The position numbers were made by a program, and so were the translations under genes. A model generated the notes under the pieces. It was not told the origin of the DNA. It did no database searches and saw only the letters and a list, made by a program, of their open reading frames with translations. Shown here in pieces: positions 50,906-63,353 of a stretch of 64,000 nucleotides of DNA. The stretch spans positions 1-64,000 of the forward strand of contig CAITND010000187.1 of NCBI GenBank assembly GCA_903893625.1, read 5' to 3'. Positions within the stretch are counted from its first letter, which is position 1. Each line of letters opens with the position of its first letter. Source of the stretch: an uncultured Oscillatoriales cyanobacterium. Lineage in GTDB: Bacteria > Cyanobacteriota > Cyanobacteriia > Cyanobacteriales > Microcoleaceae.

Positions 50906-53900
50906 ATGGATTACTTAAAGTGGAATAATCTGATTGCGGCTCATTTCTTCAATGAAGAACGGGCAGGGTGCAACGTCTATCTCTATGTTACAGAAGAACT
51001 GATTAATAATTTAGGATCTAATTATCAAGTTGATTGTCAAGACTTTATTAGAGCTATTAAAAGAGGGTCGTCTTGTTTTTCTGAACGTTATCCCAATATT
51101 TTTCGGACTGCTTTAGCATTAAAAGATTTAGACAAATATAAATCTAAAAAATTAAAGTATCCGCGTTATATTGGATATTTAGCGTTTTTTGTTTTAGCGG
51201 CAACCCATGATGCAGATGATAATTTTGCCTCTCATAATTATTATGGAAGACTGCGAAATTTATTAAGAGATTCTGCGGATAGACAATATCCAGACTTTCG
51301 TGAAATGTTTAAATTGTGGGATGATTTAGAAACCTGGGCAAATCATGAAAAACTAGGCGAATGGGGAATTTTCAAGAAAATTACTGTTGGAGATAATCGT
51401 CATATTGCTTTCCCTCTGGGACAAACTCTATTAACTGAGGAAGAAATAAAAAACTTACCGACAATTTTTGATGCTGCTGATTTATTGCCTAATTCTTCAA
51501 TCTCTGATCAAAATTTAGCTAACTTACTCATTGAGAAAGGTAACAAAATTCTCAACAGAAGAACAATTCGATTATTGGAGTCAGGAATTAATAATGAATT
51601 TTGTCAAGCACTCCTGAATATTGTTTTAGAGGAGTTAGCGAAATGGGATGGAACAGGAGAATTTTTATCGGAAAATGGAACGTTAATTTATCGTTATTTA
51701 TTGGGACTTTCCGCAAAATGGGATCGAACAGCACAATATTTAAAGCTAAAAGTAAGATGTAAAATAGGAAAAAATTTCCCAGAAAATGGGTTATCGTTTG
51801 ACGATAAATATTCCTGCGAACCAGAAAGCGAAAATTGGTCTACTCCTATTTCCATTGATTTATCTCAATATTGGCAAACAGGTTTTGAATTAAAATCTTC
51901 TGATCAAAAATGTCAATTTAAACTTTACCCATCTAAAGTTCGCCTGTTAATTTTAGGGATGGGGGAAGGTTTATCAGGGTTGATAGAAGATTCAAAACTT
52001 CTGCCTAATATTCCCTTTTATTTAATTGTACATCAAAGTTGTTCCCACCATATAGAACAATGGGGTAAATCTGATTGTAAAGGGTTTGAAAAAGTCACAA
52101 TTAATCAAGGTTTACCTCCTGGTTGGAACTTCTATAAAGCGGATGCTGCTTTGAGAGATACGTTAAAAGATCAATATCCTATATTGGCATTTCCCACAAC
52201 AACTAAACTGAATATGGTTGGGGGTATTCGTTTAGAAAAGGGTAATAATTTTTTTGCCTTTGCACCTCCTAAGTTCATCCTAGAAAGTGGCAATGAATCA
52301 ACAACAGTTCAGGGTTATTCTAATGAAACCCTATTGAACCTAGAGTATCAAAATGGAATTTATACCTTACCATTAAATGCTCCAACAAATCAAAAAATTG
52401 AGATTAAAGTTAAGCAAGGAGATGAAATTATTACTTGCCGTTTTTTGGAGTTAGTTGATAATTTTGACAATCAGCAACTTGCAAAAATCCAGTATTTTGA
52501 TGCTGTTGGAAATTTAACCCAGGAGTCAAGGGGAGTTGCTGGAGGATATTTTCAGGACTATAAACCCCCTGCTTTTCAATACAATTCTGTTGTTGCTACC
52601 AATACCGATCAAAATATTATCTTAATTGGCAGAAAACCTGGGCAAATTGCTAACCCTTCAGAACAATTTAATTGGCAACCGATTTGGCAAATTAGTCTCG
52701 GTTCCCGGTCTGTTAAATTTTGTGGAAATAGTGAAGTTGATTCTCAACCTCAAAATTACATTTGTACAGATTTAGAAAAATTACGAGATTGGAAAAAAGT
52801 CTTATGGAAAGAAAAAAATAAAGTTATTTCAGTTGAACGAGGGAAACGTGAACTTTGGGAACAATATACAAAATTTGCCAAGAAAATTAAAGCTAAAAAA
52901 CCCAAATTATCTGAAAAATTGAATCGACAAAGTAAAACGATAGATTCTCCAAAAAATTGTATTCAACCTGGATACCCTGATCAATTACTTTATGTGATCT
53001 CAGTTAAACAAACAATGTTGTGGCAAAAATTCAAACAGATTGTCAATTGTTTATATTTTCAAGATGATGAACAAAAGGGACAGCAACATTTAATTATTCG
53101 TTCTTTCTTAGAGTCATTAGGTCATTGTGATTTTGACTTTACTGACAATAATAAAGTCTATGCTTGTCCTCCTGTTTTAGTCAGATTGCCTAATCTAACT
53201 GTACCACAAGCAATTTTATCAGGGTTAAGATTTCCTGACACTTTGCAACGGTTATCGCAAGTTTGTCGCTCAATGAATCCCCATATTTACTTAGAAGTAA
53301 CACCACAACCAGGAAAATATAAACTCCTGCCTCAGCGAGTGTTAATTCAAACAGAAACAGAACATGAATTAGAGGAAATTGCTACTCATTTTAACTTCTA
53401 TTATAGCGCAATTCCTACTGCTTGGTCACTGGTTAATTTTTCAGATTCCCTAGAGAAGTATTTACCAGCTTTTGAAGAACAAGGAGAATTAAATTGGGAC
53501 AAAAAAATATTTGATCCTCAAAATTTTGAATTTAAAACCAATCCATCACTAGAGTCTAATATTCATCTTACTGAATATTCTCATCCGAAAACTAAAGTTC
53601 GATCTTACTACTTCTGGCGAGATCAACAGTCTGTAAAAGTTGATAAAACTTGGGGAATTTATGCAGTTTTACAGGAATTAAAGCAAAATGTTTTACGCTA
53701 TGATCCTGACAAGGCTCTAATGGCTATTCCCACGGGTGCTACTCTACCCAAACTGTTAGAAAGAGCGTTAACTCTGTGTTCAGGATATATCCCCGAATAT
53801 CGCCAGTTATCGGGATCACAGATAAGATTTAAAGTGTTTCGAGATGTTCCCGATTTAATTGCAAATAAGTTAGCCGAGAAACTTTGTCAAACTTTACAAA

Positions 53901-53920
53901 TACAATCCTTGGATTTGTGA
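50906..53920 (+). CDS. Large defence-type protein, candidate DruH
   Basis: 1004 residues from the ATG at 50906; an in-frame ATG at 50798 would add 36 residues with no obvious family look. The N-terminus [17 protein letters not shown], with YLYVTEELI close behind, has the appearance of a conserved module, but no catalytic motif could be named. The long middle is beta-rich (for example, [16 protein letters not shown]-like strands) and the C-terminus ends in mixed alpha/beta sequence. It is followed 40 bases later by a 1928-residue DUF1998 helicase. This two-gene layout, ~1000 then ~1900 residues, is that of Druantia type III (druH-druE). DruH identity rests on size and partner only. Confidence 0.55.
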   Translation: MDYLKWNNLIAAHFFNEERAGCNVYLYVTEELINNLGSNYQVDCQDFIRAIKRGSSCFSERYPNIFRTALALKDLDKYKSKKLKYPRYIGYLAFFVLAATHDADDNFASHNYYGRLRNLLRDSADRQYPDFREMFKLWDDLETWANHEKLGEWGIFKKITVGDNRHIAFPLGQTLLTEEEIKNLPTIFDAADLLPNSSISDQNLANLLIEKGNKILNRRTIRLLESGINNEFCQALLNIVLEELAKWDGTGEFLSENGTLIYRYLLGLSAKWDRTAQYLKLKVRCKIGKNFPENGLSFDDKYSCEPESENWSTPISIDLSQYWQTGFELKSSDQKCQFKLYPSKVRLLILGMGEGLSGLIEDSKLLPNIPFYLIVHQSCSHHIEQWGKSDCKGFEKVTINQGLPPGWNFYKADAALRDTLKDQYPILAFPTTTKLNMVGGIRLEKGNNFFAFAPPKFILESGNESTTVQGYSNETLLNLEYQNGIYTLPLNAPTNQKIEIKVKQGDEIITCRFLELVDNFDNQQLAKIQYFDAVGNLTQESRGVAGGYFQDYKPPAFQYNSVVATNTDQNIILIGRKPGQIANPSEQFNWQPIWQISLGSRSVKFCGNSEVDSQPQNYICTDLEKLRDWKKVLWKEKNKVISVERGKRELWEQYTKFAKKIKAKKPKLSEKLNRQSKTIDSPKNCIQPGYPDQLLYVISVKQTMLWQKFKQIVNCLYFQDDEQKGQQHLIIRSFLESLGHCDFDFTDNNKVYACPPVLVRLPNLTVPQAILSGLRFPDTLQRLSQVCRSMNPHIYLEVTPQPGKYKLLPQRVLIQTETEHELEEIATHFNFYYSAIPTAWSLVNFSDSLEKYLPAFEEQGELNWDKKIFDPQNFEFKTNPSLESNIHLTEYSHPKTKVRSYYFWRDQQSVKVDKTWGIYAVLQELKQNVLRYDPDKALMAIPTGATLPKLLERALTLCSGYIPEYRQLSGSQIRFKVFRDVPDLIANKLAEKLCQTLQIQSLDL

Positions 53921-53960
53921 TAAACTTATCTTTATAAGCCAAAGGGAGAGGCGATCGCGT

Positions 53961-56900
53961 ATGTATGACCCAGTAGGAGCCTTTAAAAAAATTCGGGAAA
54001 ATTTCCTGCTTTATATCAAGACTGCTTTTGCAACTCGATTTCCAGAAATTGAACAAGAGCGGGAAGAAATATTACTTCAATATGGGGTATTTTGTCAGGA
54101 ACCCTGGATAGAACCTCTCCCTCGATATAAACGTTCTGGTAAAACGATTCATCAATTAGAATTAACCGATGTTCCTGAGTTAAATGAAACGACGCTGAAA
54201 GAGTTTCAGGAACTTGCCGCCTGTGGTTTAGTAGGGGATTATCAACTCTACAGCCATCAATTAGAAATGCTAAAAAAAGCATTGTCGGGTCAAAATGCCG
54301 TTGTCACCGCAGGTACGGGTTCTGGTAAAACCGAGTCCTTTCTTTTGCCTTTATTTGCTTATTTAATTCAAGAATCAAAACAACAAAATTGGCAACCCCC
54401 TAATCCAGAACATCCCCACTTAAATGATTGGTGGTCAAATTCAGAATGGCAAGATCAATGCTATCCTATCATCAATAAAAACCGCCGTTGGAAACGTTCT
54501 TATCGCGTCCCCCAAAGAAGTCATGAAAAGCGAGAAGCAGCCGTTAGAGCGTTAATTTTATATCCGATGAATGCCCTAGTCGAAGATCAATTAACACGAC
54601 TGAGACGGGCGTTAGATTCTGAGGAATCTCGCAACTGGTTTCAACAGAATAGAAACGGCAATCGTATTTATTTTGGTCGATACAATGGAGTTACACCCGT
54701 ACCTGGACATGAACTTACAGAAAAGGGTAGACCTAATGGGAATAAAATCGAAGAATTAGTTAAACAAATACAGCAAATTTCTGAGTCTGCGAAAGCAGCT
54801 AAACGCCATATTGAAGAAACAAAAAATGATGTTAAGTTCTTTTTTCCACAATTAGATGGGTCAGAAATGCGATGTCGCTGGGATATGCAGGATCATCCCC
54901 CGGATATTCTGATCACGAACTACTCCATGCTGGGTATTATGTTAATGCGGGATGTAGATAAAAATATTTTTGAAAAAACAAAAAAATGGTTAGAAAATAA
55001 AGATAGTGTTTTTCATTTAATATTAGATGAACTGCATTTATATCGAGGAACACAGGGAACAGAAGTTGCTTATTTATTACGCCTATTATTACAACGCTTA
55101 GGTTTATATCCAGGTCATCCCCAATTAAGAATTTTAGCTTCTAGTGCATCCCTTGAACCAAATGATCCAGATAGCTTAGAGTTTTTATCGGATTTTTTTG
55201 GGACAGAATGGCATTCTGATCAGATTATTCCTGGTGATCCTGAACCGATTTCAGATATTTTAATTCCAGAAACCTTACCGAATGAACCGTTTATTGCTTT
55301 AGCTAATTTAGCTAATAATAAAATTTCCAAAGAAAAAGAAACTTTAAAACAAACATCGGAATATAAACTCTGTAAAGATATTTTAGAATCTGAATCTAAG
55401 GCAATTTCAGCCAAAATGATTCTAGCTTGTCAAGAAGATGGGAACGAAAAAACTCGTGCTGTTTCCCTAACTAAGTTTGGCAAAAAACTATTCTGTGAAA
55501 CCTTAGAAGACCAACAATTATGGAAAGCAATTCAAGGGTTATTAATTACTAGGGGATTATCAGATAAATCAGACCTAATTTCATTTAGATTTCATTGGTT
55601 TTTCCGTAATATTGAAGGACTTTGGGCTTGTACTCAACCTAACTATGGGTGCAAAGAAAATGACACCAGTGAAAATCGACCCATTGGTAAGCTATTTGCT
55701 AAATCTCCCCCTATCCTTTGTGATCAATATCGAGTCTTAGAACTACTCTATTGTGAACAGTGTGGAACGGTATTTTATGGGGGAAATCGTCGGCCTTTAT
55801 CGGATAATAATGGTTGGGAATTGTTACCCACTGACCCGAATATTGAAGGTATTCCTGACCGGAAAACAGCAGTTTTTTTAGATCGGAAAAATTATTTTGA
55901 ATATGCGGTATTTTGGCCGTTTAAAGATGAACTAGATGAGGAAGTTAAAAAAGGTTGGAATCAACCATTAATCTCATCAAAAAATACGGAAAAAATAGAC
56001 AATAAGAAAGATAAATCAAAGGAAAAAGCGTGCTGGGATGAAGCATATTTAGACAGCCGTAGTGGTTGCGTTAGTTTGGGAAAACCGAATAGTGACTTAG
56101 AAAATAAACAGGCGGTTAAGATGGGCTATGTCTTTAATTTTCGATCACCCTCTTTAGAAAAACAACAATCTATTCGAGCATTACCTTCCCTATGTCCTTG
56201 TTGTAGTGCAGATTATACTAGAAAAAAAATTAAAAAATCACCGATTCGCGGGTTTCGGACAGGTTTTTCTAAGGTCAGTCAACTGTTATCAAAAGAACTT
56301 TTTTATCAACTCCCAGACAACGCAGAATCACGGAAATTAGTGGTTTTTTCCGATAGTCGTGAAGATGCGGCTTCGATTGCTAATGGAATTGAGCGATCGC
56401 ACTATGATGATTTAGTTAGAGAAACCATCTTTGATGAATTACGACTATTAGCTCTGGGTCAATTCCATCTCCTAGAAGATTTAGAACAAGATAATCAACC
56501 GACTCATCCTGATTCGATATTATTTGCTCAACGAAATTCAGAATCGATTTCAGAATTGCTAGAAGCGATTGAAACTGCTATAACACCATTACCAGAAGGT
56601 CTTGTTCCAAAACAATTAAAAGTGCTAAAAGAATTGCAAGAGCAAGCTCAGGAAAAACTCAATGAAATTCGCCAACGGGGTCAAACTCGGATCATTCCTT
56701 TGCGGGTACTGTTTGAGGATCAAAATAACTCTCAAGACCCAGGACTCTTAATTCAAAAATTAGCACTATTGGGCGTTAACCCAGCCGGAAATGATGTAGA
56801 TTATCAAGATTTTTATTATGTGTATGGGGAGAAATGTAATTATTGGACGGAATTATTTGATTTTGAGACAGGAGGATGGAAACGTGACTTGATACCTTCA

Positions 56901-59747
56901 ACAAGAAATAAAAAAGATAAAACTCTTCGGGAAAAGGTTGAATCAGAAATCTGTGATACTTTATTTGGTCGTTTGTATTTTGGCGTTGAAGCATCAGGTT
57001 TAGGCTACATTTGTTTAGATGTAAAACCTGCTCAACTAGAACAACTGGCGATACAATGTGGTACTTCAACAGAAGTTTTTGAAAGTATTTGTAATGGTTG
57101 TTTACGGATATTAGGAGACTTATTTCGCTATCAGCAAGTTGATGCTCCCTATAAACCTCAAAGTTGGGAAGATTGGAAGGGTGCTAGACCTAAATTGCGC
57201 GATTATGTGGATAAATGTGCTAGTCGAAATAATATCTTAAAACCAGAATTATATCAATCTTTAAAAACAGCGATCTGTCAACAAAGTCAGCACCATCATT
57301 TTATTCTCAATCCTCGACATTTAAGTGTGCGAGTTTCCCTTCCCGATGATCCGGTTTGGCAATGCGAATCCTGTCAACGTCCCCATTTACATCGGGCTGG
57401 GGGGATTTGTACACAATTAAATTGTTTGGCAGAATTACCCATTAACCCTAACAAAACTTGTAAAGATTTACACGCTCGTAATTATTATGCAACAGAAGCC
57501 ATTAATCAACGTCAACCTCTGCGATTTCACTGCGAAGAATTAACCGGACAAACGGATAATCAGGGAGAAAGACAGCGACATTTTCGGAATATTATTATCA
57601 ATGTTGGAGAGCAGGAAAGAGAGTTAATTGAGGTTGTAGATAGGATTGATCTTCTCAGTGTTACAACCACAATGGAAGTCGGAATTGATATTGGCAGTTT
57701 AACGGCTGTTGTCATGGCAAATATGCCACCGATGCGGTTTAATTATCAACAACGGGCTGGACGTGCAGGGCGGCGAGGTCAAGCTTTTGCGATTGTTTTA
57801 ACCCTTTGTCGAGGTCGTTCCCATGATGAATTTTACTATCGGCATCCTAGCCGAATTACGGGCGATCCGGCTCCGGTTCCCTTCCTCTCAATGGCACAGG
57901 TTGAGATTACCAAACGTTTACTGGCTAAAGAATGTTTAAGACAGGCTTTTATTCAGGCAGGAATTAAATGGTGGGAAAGTCCCATGCCTCCCGATAGTCA
58001 TGGGGAATTTGGAAAGACTCAAGATTGGTTAAATAATGAAGGCGATCGCACAAATAAAATTTGTCAATGGTTAAAAACTTCACCTGATGTTACCAATGTT
58101 GTTGATATTTTATTAACAGGAGTAACCGGAATTAATTCTCAAGAATTAGAAGAATTTGCCCGTGAACAATTATGGGATCAAGTTGATCAATGTGCTAAAA
58201 ATTCAGAATTAGGAGCGGCGGGTTTAGCAGAACGTTTAGCAGAAGGAGGTATTTTACCGATGTATGGAATGCCGTCACGAGTTCGGGAATTGTATCATGG
58301 TGGTATTAATAAGTCTCAAATTTATAGTATTGACCGAGATTTAGACTTAGCAATTACAGAATTTGCTCCAGGTTCTGAGAAAACAAAAGATAAACGAATT
58401 CATACTGCCATTGGGTTCACATTTCCCTTTCCGACCGATCAAAAAAATGATTTAGTTCTGGCAAGTAATGATCCTTTGTCTCAAAGAAAATGGATGTTAA
58501 GATGTCAGCGATGTCAATATACAGATATCTCTGATCAACTCATTGAAAATACAGAATGTCCTCAATGTCAAGCTACAACAGAAGATGGGTTTCGAGTGTT
58601 TAAATGGGCGGTTCCTTTAGCCTTCCGCACTAGCTTGAATCAGGGTGAGGATGCCAAGACTGAATATGATATCCTGATCACGGGTGCAGCGAGTATTGCT
58701 GAGTCACAACCCCTAGATTTTGACTTAGTTGAAAATACCAATACTCAGATCGCTTTTTCCAATTCTGGGCGAGTTTTTCAGGTCAATGATAACCGAGGAC
58801 AATTATTCACAGGCGCAGTAGGACAGGCAACTTTTGGGTCAGGAGATAAAGTCTTAAATCATCAATGGATTGAAAAGCGATTTCAAAATCAGCAAAAAGG
58901 AGTTAAATTTAAACAGACTGGAGATATAGAAAATTTAGCAATTATTTCCCCAAAAACTACAGGAGTTTTAAGGATTAAACCCGCAATTTTACCTCCTGGT
59001 TTATGTCTCGATCCTTTATCAGAAGGTTGTGGAGTTAAAGCCGCCTTTTATTCCGCCGCTTTCATTATTCGTGCTGTTGTCGCAGAAAGATTAGATATCG
59101 ATCCTGAAGAATTAGATATTAGTGGTTTGCGACGAGTTACCCTAGAAGAAACAGGAGAACAAGTTGCAGAACTGGTAATTAATGATAAACTCCCCAATGG
59201 TTCGGGTTTTACCCAATGGTTAGCGGAACATTGGCAAGAAATTCTCCAAGAAATTGTTAATCTTAATGCTAATTCTGATACTTTTGCCGGATCTATTATT
59301 TCCGACAAACACCGAGAATGCGATTCTTCCTGCTATGATTGTTTACAACAATATCGCAATATGAATTATCATGGTTTGTTAGATTGGCGTTTGGGATTAT
59401 CGTTGATTAGAATTTTAGAAAATAGTAATTTTCAATGCGGTTTAGATGATGATTTTTCTCCCCCTGATTTAGAAAAATGGATGGAAACAGCAACAACTCT
59501 GCGAGATAATTTTTGTCAATCTTTTTCCTGTAGTTCTGAACAGTTTGGAAGTTTACCTGGTTTCAAAGTAGGTAATAAAACCGTGATTATTGTTCATCCG
59601 TTGTGGAACTTAGAAAATCCGATAGGGGTGTTAGCAGATGCGATCGCTACTTTAAAACCTGATAATATCAAATATGTTGATACATTCAATTTATTAAGAC
59701 GTTCAAGTTGGTGTTATCAAAATATAGCAATCCTAAATAGGTTGTAA
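53961..59747 (+). CDS. Giant DEAD/DEAH helicase with DUF1998, candidate DruE
   Basis: 1928 residues. Helicase motifs: Q-like region near 95-110, Walker [11 protein letters not shown] (117-126), Walker [10 protein letters not shown] (D356), and motif [14 protein letters not shown] (about 1263-1274). The DUF1998-type Cys cluster is near the end ([14 protein letters not shown]). Other zinc-like pairs occur at LYCEQCG, LCPCC, CESCQRP and RCQRCQY...[20 protein letters not shown] is typical of defence helicases of the DruE/DrmA group. An AGGGAGAGG precedes the ATG by about 10 bases. With the preceding large gene it would form a type III Druantia system. DrmA of DISARM is shorter (~1200 residues) and its partners are absent. 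Confidence 0.8.
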   Translation: MYDPVGAFKKIRENFLLYIKTAFATRFPEIEQEREEILLQYGVFCQEPWIEPLPRYKRSGKTIHQLELTDVPELNETTLKEFQELAACGLVGDYQLYSHQLEMLKKALSGQNAVVTAGTGSGKTESFLLPLFAYLIQESKQQNWQPPNPEHPHLNDWWSNSEWQDQCYPIINKNRRWKRSYRVPQRSHEKREAAVRALILYPMNALVEDQLTRLRRALDSEESRNWFQQNRNGNRIYFGRYNGVTPVPGHELTEKGRPNGNKIEELVKQIQQISESAKAAKRHIEETKNDVKFFFPQLDGSEMRCRWDMQDHPPDILITNYSMLGIMLMRDVDKNIFEKTKKWLENKDSVFHLILDELHLYRGTQGTEVAYLLRLLLQRLGLYPGHPQLRILASSASLEPNDPDSLEFLSDFFGTEWHSDQIIPGDPEPISDILIPETLPNEPFIALANLANNKISKEKETLKQTSEYKLCKDILESESKAISAKMILACQEDGNEKTRAVSLTKFGKKLFCETLEDQQLWKAIQGLLITRGLSDKSDLISFRFHWFFRNIEGLWACTQPNYGCKENDTSENRPIGKLFAKSPPILCDQYRVLELLYCEQCGTVFYGGNRRPLSDNNGWELLPTDPNIEGIPDRKTAVFLDRKNYFEYAVFWPFKDELDEEVKKGWNQPLISSKNTEKIDNKKDKSKEKACWDEAYLDSRSGCVSLGKPNSDLENKQAVKMGYVFNFRSPSLEKQQSIRALPSLCPCCSADYTRKKIKKSPIRGFRTGFSKVSQLLSKELFYQLPDNAESRKLVVFSDSREDAASIANGIERSHYDDLVRETIFDELRLLALGQFHLLEDLEQDNQPTHPDSILFAQRNSESISELLEAIETAITPLPEGLVPKQLKVLKELQEQAQEKLNEIRQRGQTRIIPLRVLFEDQNNSQDPGLLIQKLALLGVNPAGNDVDYQDFYYVYGEKCNYWTELFDFETGGWKRDLIPSTRNKKDKTLREKVESEICDTLFGRLYFGVEASGLGYICLDVKPAQLEQLAIQCGTSTEVFESICNGCLRILGDLFRYQQVDAPYKPQSWEDWKGARPKLRDYVDKCASRNNILKPELYQSLKTAICQQSQHHHFILNPRHLSVRVSLPDDPVWQCESCQRPHLHRAGGICTQLNCLAELPINPNKTCKDLHARNYYATEAINQRQPLRFHCEELTGQTDNQGERQRHFRNIIINVGEQERELIEVVDRIDLLSVTTTMEVGIDIGSLTAVVMANMPPMRFNYQQRAGRAGRRGQAFAIVLTLCRGRSHDEFYYRHPSRITGDPAPVPFLSMAQVEITKRLLAKECLRQAFIQAGIKWWESPMPPDSHGEFGKTQDWLNNEGDRTNKICQWLKTSPDVTNVVDILLTGVTGINSQELEEFAREQLWDQVDQCAKNSELGAAGLAERLAEGGILPMYGMPSRVRELYHGGINKSQIYSIDRDLDLAITEFAPGSEKTKDKRIHTAIGFTFPFPTDQKNDLVLASNDPLSQRKWMLRCQRCQYTDISDQLIENTECPQCQATTEDGFRVFKWAVPLAFRTSLNQGEDAKTEYDILITGAASIAESQPLDFDLVENTNTQIAFSNSGRVFQVNDNRGQLFTGAVGQATFGSGDKVLNHQWIEKRFQNQQKGVKFKQTGDIENLAIISPKTTGVLRIKPAILPPGLCLDPLSEGCGVKAAFYSAAFIIRAVVAERLDIDPEELDISGLRRVTLEETGEQVAELVINDKLPNGSGFTQWLAEHWQEILQEIVNLNANSDTFAGSIISDKHRECDSSCYDCLQQYRNMNYHGLLDWRLGLSLIRILENSNFQCGLDDDFSPPDLEKWMETATTLRDNFCQSFSCSSEQFGSLPGFKVGNKTVIIVHPLWNLENPIGVLADAIATLKPDNIKYVDTFNLLRRSSWCYQNIAILNRL

Positions 59748-59751
59748 CATT

Positions 59752-62034
59752 TTATCGTAGGGGTTGGGTCTCCCAACCCTCTTGGGGAGGTAAGTCTTGC
59801 CAGAAAGGTTGTTCATTTCCTAGACGAGTGGTATTTGTGGCACTGTAAATATTGCCTTGTAATTCTTGATAGTAATCATCCTCTAGGAAATCAACATTAA
59901 TTCCGGCAACGGCAACTCGACGTTTAAAGTCTTCTTGGGTGTAGTCTCGGCCATCAATTAACGGCCCTTTGGGATTAGAAACTAATAATTCTCCATTGAC
60001 ATAAACACAATTAATTAAATTCGGCCACCAAGCATACCCACTATAACTAAATATTGCTGGAATTTCAATAATTTGGTCATTTCTCAAATTGAATTCTTTT
60101 TTGAGTTGATTAATTAGAGGTTCAATTTTTTCCTTTTGTAAATTCTGATTATGTTGGAGCAATAATTGATTATTCAAAGCGGCTCTTACAGTGGTTTGAG
60201 TGCTTAATCCTCGATTAATAGCGGCTCCTTCATAACCTTGTTTTTCGAGTTCTTTTAACAGTTTAATCCCTTCCCCTGGACTGGCAATTAACATTAAGGG
60301 TTCACCGGAAGGAGTAGAAATAAAATTAATAATTTCATCGACATGACGCATCATTAACCAAGACGTATCAATGGCAACAGGATCACCTTGAATTTTTTGC
60401 GCTTTCAAAAACTCAACAACTTCAGGATTTAGACTCACATTGTCGGCTGTACCATAATAAATTCTTCCCAATGGATAATCGGGTAAAGCGGGAGTTACGG
60501 CTAAATTATTATACCAATCTGCCCATTGATTAAGCACATCTAATTCACGGGGTTTACTAACTTCAAACCAGCCGAAATTTTGATTCATTAAAGATTGAGC
60601 ATAATCATCACTTTCTGCACTACGATTGCCTTTTAAAACAACAGGATATTCCTCTAAACCTTCAGCTTTAGGAAACTGAACATAACCGATTTCTTGAGTT
60701 CCTTGCATCCATAAGGTTGCTCCTGGTGTGACTTTAACATTAGCTCCGGTGGTTTCAACTATTGTTTTTACCTCTTGAACAATCGTTTGATTATCACCGC
60801 GATCGCTAATATGAACTTCAGAAACGGGGGCGGTATTTGGAGACATAATCCAAGGGGCAACTCCCATTGAAATCGTATCCGTTGCCATGATAATTCCTTG
60901 TTTGCGGGCGATGGCTTTTAAACTAATTAAACCCGACCAGTTTTGATTAGCAAATTGTTTGGCTTCTACCCCTAAAATAATATCTGAACTAAATTCTAAA
61001 GGCGTTGAACCGGATAAATCAATAGGTTTCCATCCCGTTGATGTTTTCTGAAATATATTAATATAAGGTCTAGCCGTTTCATCAACACTCATCAACAATT
61101 CTGAACCCTTATACTCCTGAGAAACTTTAAAATGAACCAGGGCTAAATCCTTTTCATCTTCATCCCCATTAACACCTTTTTCTCGCCAATCAGGTAATCC
61201 ATTGTGATCATCATCATCATTATTAAATAAAACTAACGGCCCGACAGATAAAGACCATTGTTCTGGCCGTTGTTCATCGGCTTCATTAACAATCCCATCT
61301 CGGTTTGTATCTCCATAGAGTTGAAACCCTGGAAATTGAGGATTAGCAATTGAAACTGGGGAGATTGTTTGCGGTTTTTCGGGTTTTTCTTTTTGGGATT
61401 GTTGCGCTAAAGCTCGTTGATAGGTGGTGATCGCTAAATATCCTTGATATTCTACAATTTTATCAATGGCTTTAGAACTCAAAAAAGACTCTCTGGGAAT
61501 TTTTCTGAGGGTATCAATGGCTTGCAACCACAATTGTTGTGCGGTTTCCCAATCTTCAATGGTATTGGTTTCAGATTGTTTGCCAAATTTTGCAGCTTGA
61601 GTGGCTATTTTAATCGCCTGATTCCAACTTTCTAGGGTTTTTTCTTCAAATTTAATTTGGGTTTCTACTTGACGATTAGCTTTGACTAAGGTTTCATATT
61701 GTTTGAGTTGCAGTTGATATTGCCAAACTTCTAAATTACGATTAATATCGGGAGGATTAGAGACTTTCTTTAATTCCGCTTGGATGCGATCGCGCAATTG
61801 ATATAATTCAGCTAAGGATTTAGGTGTAATTTCGATTGTTTCTAAGTTAGGGTTTCTGCGAGTATTTGTTTCAAATCCTTGCAGTTGTAGTCCTGAGTCG
61901 TTAATGCGATACTCCAAATTCAGATCCGTCGGTGCAGACTGAGCTAAGGTTGAAGGGGCGGGAACCAAAATAATTCCAACGACTACACCCAAAGCATTAA
62001 TTAAAGCAACAGCAATGTAGCGCATCCAGTTCAT
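59752..62034 (-). CDS. Protein-arginine deiminase (PAD) family protein, catalytic residues lost
   Basis: 760 residues. The first ~32 residues are a signal peptide (VALINALGVVVGIILV, cleavage near STLAQ-SA). A helical region to ~230 is followed by an EF-hand-like DTNRDGIVNEADE and a second acidic stretch. Residues ~270-760 align with the PAD fold: WIMSPNTAPVSEVHISD, WMQGTQEIGY, HVDEIINFIS and GNIYSATNTTR. PAD4 uses D350, H471, D473 and C645. Here H564 and D566 are kept, but the D350 position is G445 and the nucleophile position is S731 (codon AGT, one base from TGT). The protein is thus predicted not to deiminate arginine. The last codons overlap a dispersed palindrome. Confidence 0.8.
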   Translation of the reverse strand: MNWMRYIAVALINALGVVVGIILVPAPSTLAQSAPTDLNLEYRINDSGLQLQGFETNTRRNPNLETIEITPKSLAELYQLRDRIQAELKKVSNPPDINRNLEVWQYQLQLKQYETLVKANRQVETQIKFEEKTLESWNQAIKIATQAAKFGKQSETNTIEDWETAQQLWLQAIDTLRKIPRESFLSSKAIDKIVEYQGYLAITTYQRALAQQSQKEKPEKPQTISPVSIANPQFPGFQLYGDTNRDGIVNEADEQRPEQWSLSVGPLVLFNNDDDDHNGLPDWREKGVNGDEDEKDLALVHFKVSQEYKGSELLMSVDETARPYINIFQKTSTGWKPIDLSGSTPLEFSSDIILGVEAKQFANQNWSGLISLKAIARKQGIIMATDTISMGVAPWIMSPNTAPVSEVHISDRGDNQTIVQEVKTIVETTGANVKVTPGATLWMQGTQEIGYVQFPKAEGLEEYPVVLKGNRSAESDDYAQSLMNQNFGWFEVSKPRELDVLNQWADWYNNLAVTPALPDYPLGRIYYGTADNVSLNPEVVEFLKAQKIQGDPVAIDTSWLMMRHVDEIINFISTPSGEPLMLIASPGEGIKLLKELEKQGYEGAAINRGLSTQTTVRAALNNQLLLQHNQNLQKEKIEPLINQLKKEFNLRNDQIIEIPAIFSYSGYAWWPNLINCVYVNGELLVSNPKGPLIDGRDYTQEDFKRRVAVAGINVDFLEDDYYQELQGNIYSATNTTRLGNEQPFWQDLPPQEGWETQPLR
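59757..59780. repeat. Dispersed palindrome in the end of the PAD gene
   Basis: GGGTTGGG (59761-59768) and CCCAACCC (59772-59779) flank TCT; GTAG precedes. It is read as the last codons (GWETQPLR) of the PAD-like gene on the minus strand, and lies 9 bases from the helicase stop. Confidence 0.7.
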
Positions 62035-62174
62035 GATCCATCCTCAGATATCCTGATTGATTGTACCTGAAATTGACCGCACTGTTGATAGGGGCAGGAG
62101 AAAAAGATTGAGGGAGTTGGTGTCTGCGCGGATCTTACGCACTCTACAAGTTTAGCAGAAATTGGGTTTTATCT

Positions 62175-63194
62175 TTATCCAATTCCCAAGAGAGGATCAC
62201 TCAAATTAACAATATTAATACTATTTTTAACAACATTAACATCGGTAGTATTAGCAACGACTCCGAAAATATTCCCCGTTGTGGTTTGACGAATAATTAC
62301 CCCTTGGGAGATTCCGGTGGCGAGTTGTAAATTAGCAGTTTGATCAAAGGTTTCTAAGGTGAGTTGTTCCGAGGTGAAACTCGCAATCATAATAATTTTA
62401 TCCCATTCCGTGGGTTTAAAATCGGTAATCAAATCGGCTTCAGTGGCGTTTAGAGGAACTTCTGAGGGATTTGCACCTAAAATAAAAATATCCGCATCAG
62501 CACCTCCGGTGAGGATATCAAAGTCTAAATCTCCGATTAAAATATCCCGTCCTGCGCTACCTTCTAAAACATCTTTTCCTTTGCCTCCTCTTAATAGGTC
62601 TTCGCCATCTCCTCCTATTAAGAAATCATCGTCACGGTTGCCATTAATAATATCGTTTCCACTATCGCCATTGAGAGTATCATTTCCCTGACCTCCCCGG
62701 ATTAAATCAATTCCTTCTGCACCGGATAATTGATCATTTCCGGTATTACCATTCATGACATCGGTTTGATGAGAACCCACTAAAATATCATCTCCAGCTA
62801 AAGCTAAAATTCCTCCTGGATTGTTAATTGTCCATTCTGGTAAAATGATGCCACTGGGTTGTTGTGGAAAATTAGAATTATTAACAGGTGCTAAAATATC
62901 AATATCATCGGTTAATATAAATAATTGCGAGGATTGACCTGACAGTTGCGTTAAGGTTTTATAACTACTGACAATATTGATATCGCTGAGAATTTGACTC
63001 GGTTTAACCTCCAAAGTTGGGGCTGTATTCAGAGTAATTTGAGGATTTTGTTCTAACAATTTCTGAACCCAAGGTTCTGCAATGGGGAGAATTGTGTTAA
63101 ATAGGGGTTCATATTGGGGAAAAAATGTAAAAACAAGGGGTTCGGCAATTGGCCAAAGAACATCGCTAACAAAGTTGATAATTTGGTTAAACAT
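62175..63194 (-). CDS. RTX-repeat calcium-binding protein
   Basis: 339 residues. The N-terminal ~130 residues are unremarkable, with many P, L and Q. Residues ~135-250 carry the RTX nonapeptide repeats GGxGxDxLx, for example GNTGNDQLSG, GGQGNDTLNG and GGDGEDLLRGG. They bind calcium in a parallel beta-roll after secretion by a type I pathway. A final segment (TGGADADIFILG) is typical of the end of such repeats, followed by a ~90-residue domain. No signal peptide is present, as expected for type I export. No ABC exporter gene is adjacent. Confidence 0.9.
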   Translation of the reverse strand: MFNQIINFVSDVLWPIAEPLVFTFFPQYEPLFNTILPIAEPWVQKLLEQNPQITLNTAPTLEVKPSQILSDINIVSSYKTLTQLSGQSSQLFILTDDIDILAPVNNSNFPQQPSGIILPEWTINNPGGILALAGDDILVGSHQTDVMNGNTGNDQLSGAEGIDLIRGGQGNDTLNGDSGNDIINGNRDDDFLIGGDGEDLLRGGKGKDVLEGSAGRDILIGDLDFDILTGGADADIFILGANPSEVPLNATEADLITDFKPTEWDKIIMIASFTSEQLTLETFDQTANLQLATGISQGVIIRQTTTGNIFGVVANTTDVNVVKNSINIVNLSDPLLGIG

Positions 63195-63323
63195 AGCCCA
63201 GAAAATTTAGGTGCAAATCATGAGTTATTCTTTTTGATTTTGCACTTTGATTTCCGAGAATTCAGGATAATTTTTTTAAGATAAATTAAAGATTTGTATT
63301 CCCAGAAACCAGGTAACTTCAGC

Positions 63324-63336
63324 GAAACCAGGTTTC
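63324..63336. repeat. Short hairpin GAAACC-A-GGTTTC
   Basis: A perfect 6-bp palindrome with a 1-base centre, followed on the plus strand by a T-rich run. AGAAACCAGG occurs again 18 bases upstream. No plus-strand gene uses it as a terminator, so it is more likely a dispersed repeat. Confidence 0.5.
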
Positions 63337-63353
63337 TCGGCTTTTTCTTATGA

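Noticed and set aside
56776-57069. Minus-strand ORFs inside the helicase and other large genes
   Set aside because: They are antisense shadows of well-supported genes and carry no recognisable domain.
50906-59747. DISARM system
   Set aside because: Helicase is much longer than DrmA, and the DrmB, DrmC and methylase genes are absent; the PLD gene at 47.7 kb is a lipoprotein and not part of the cluster.
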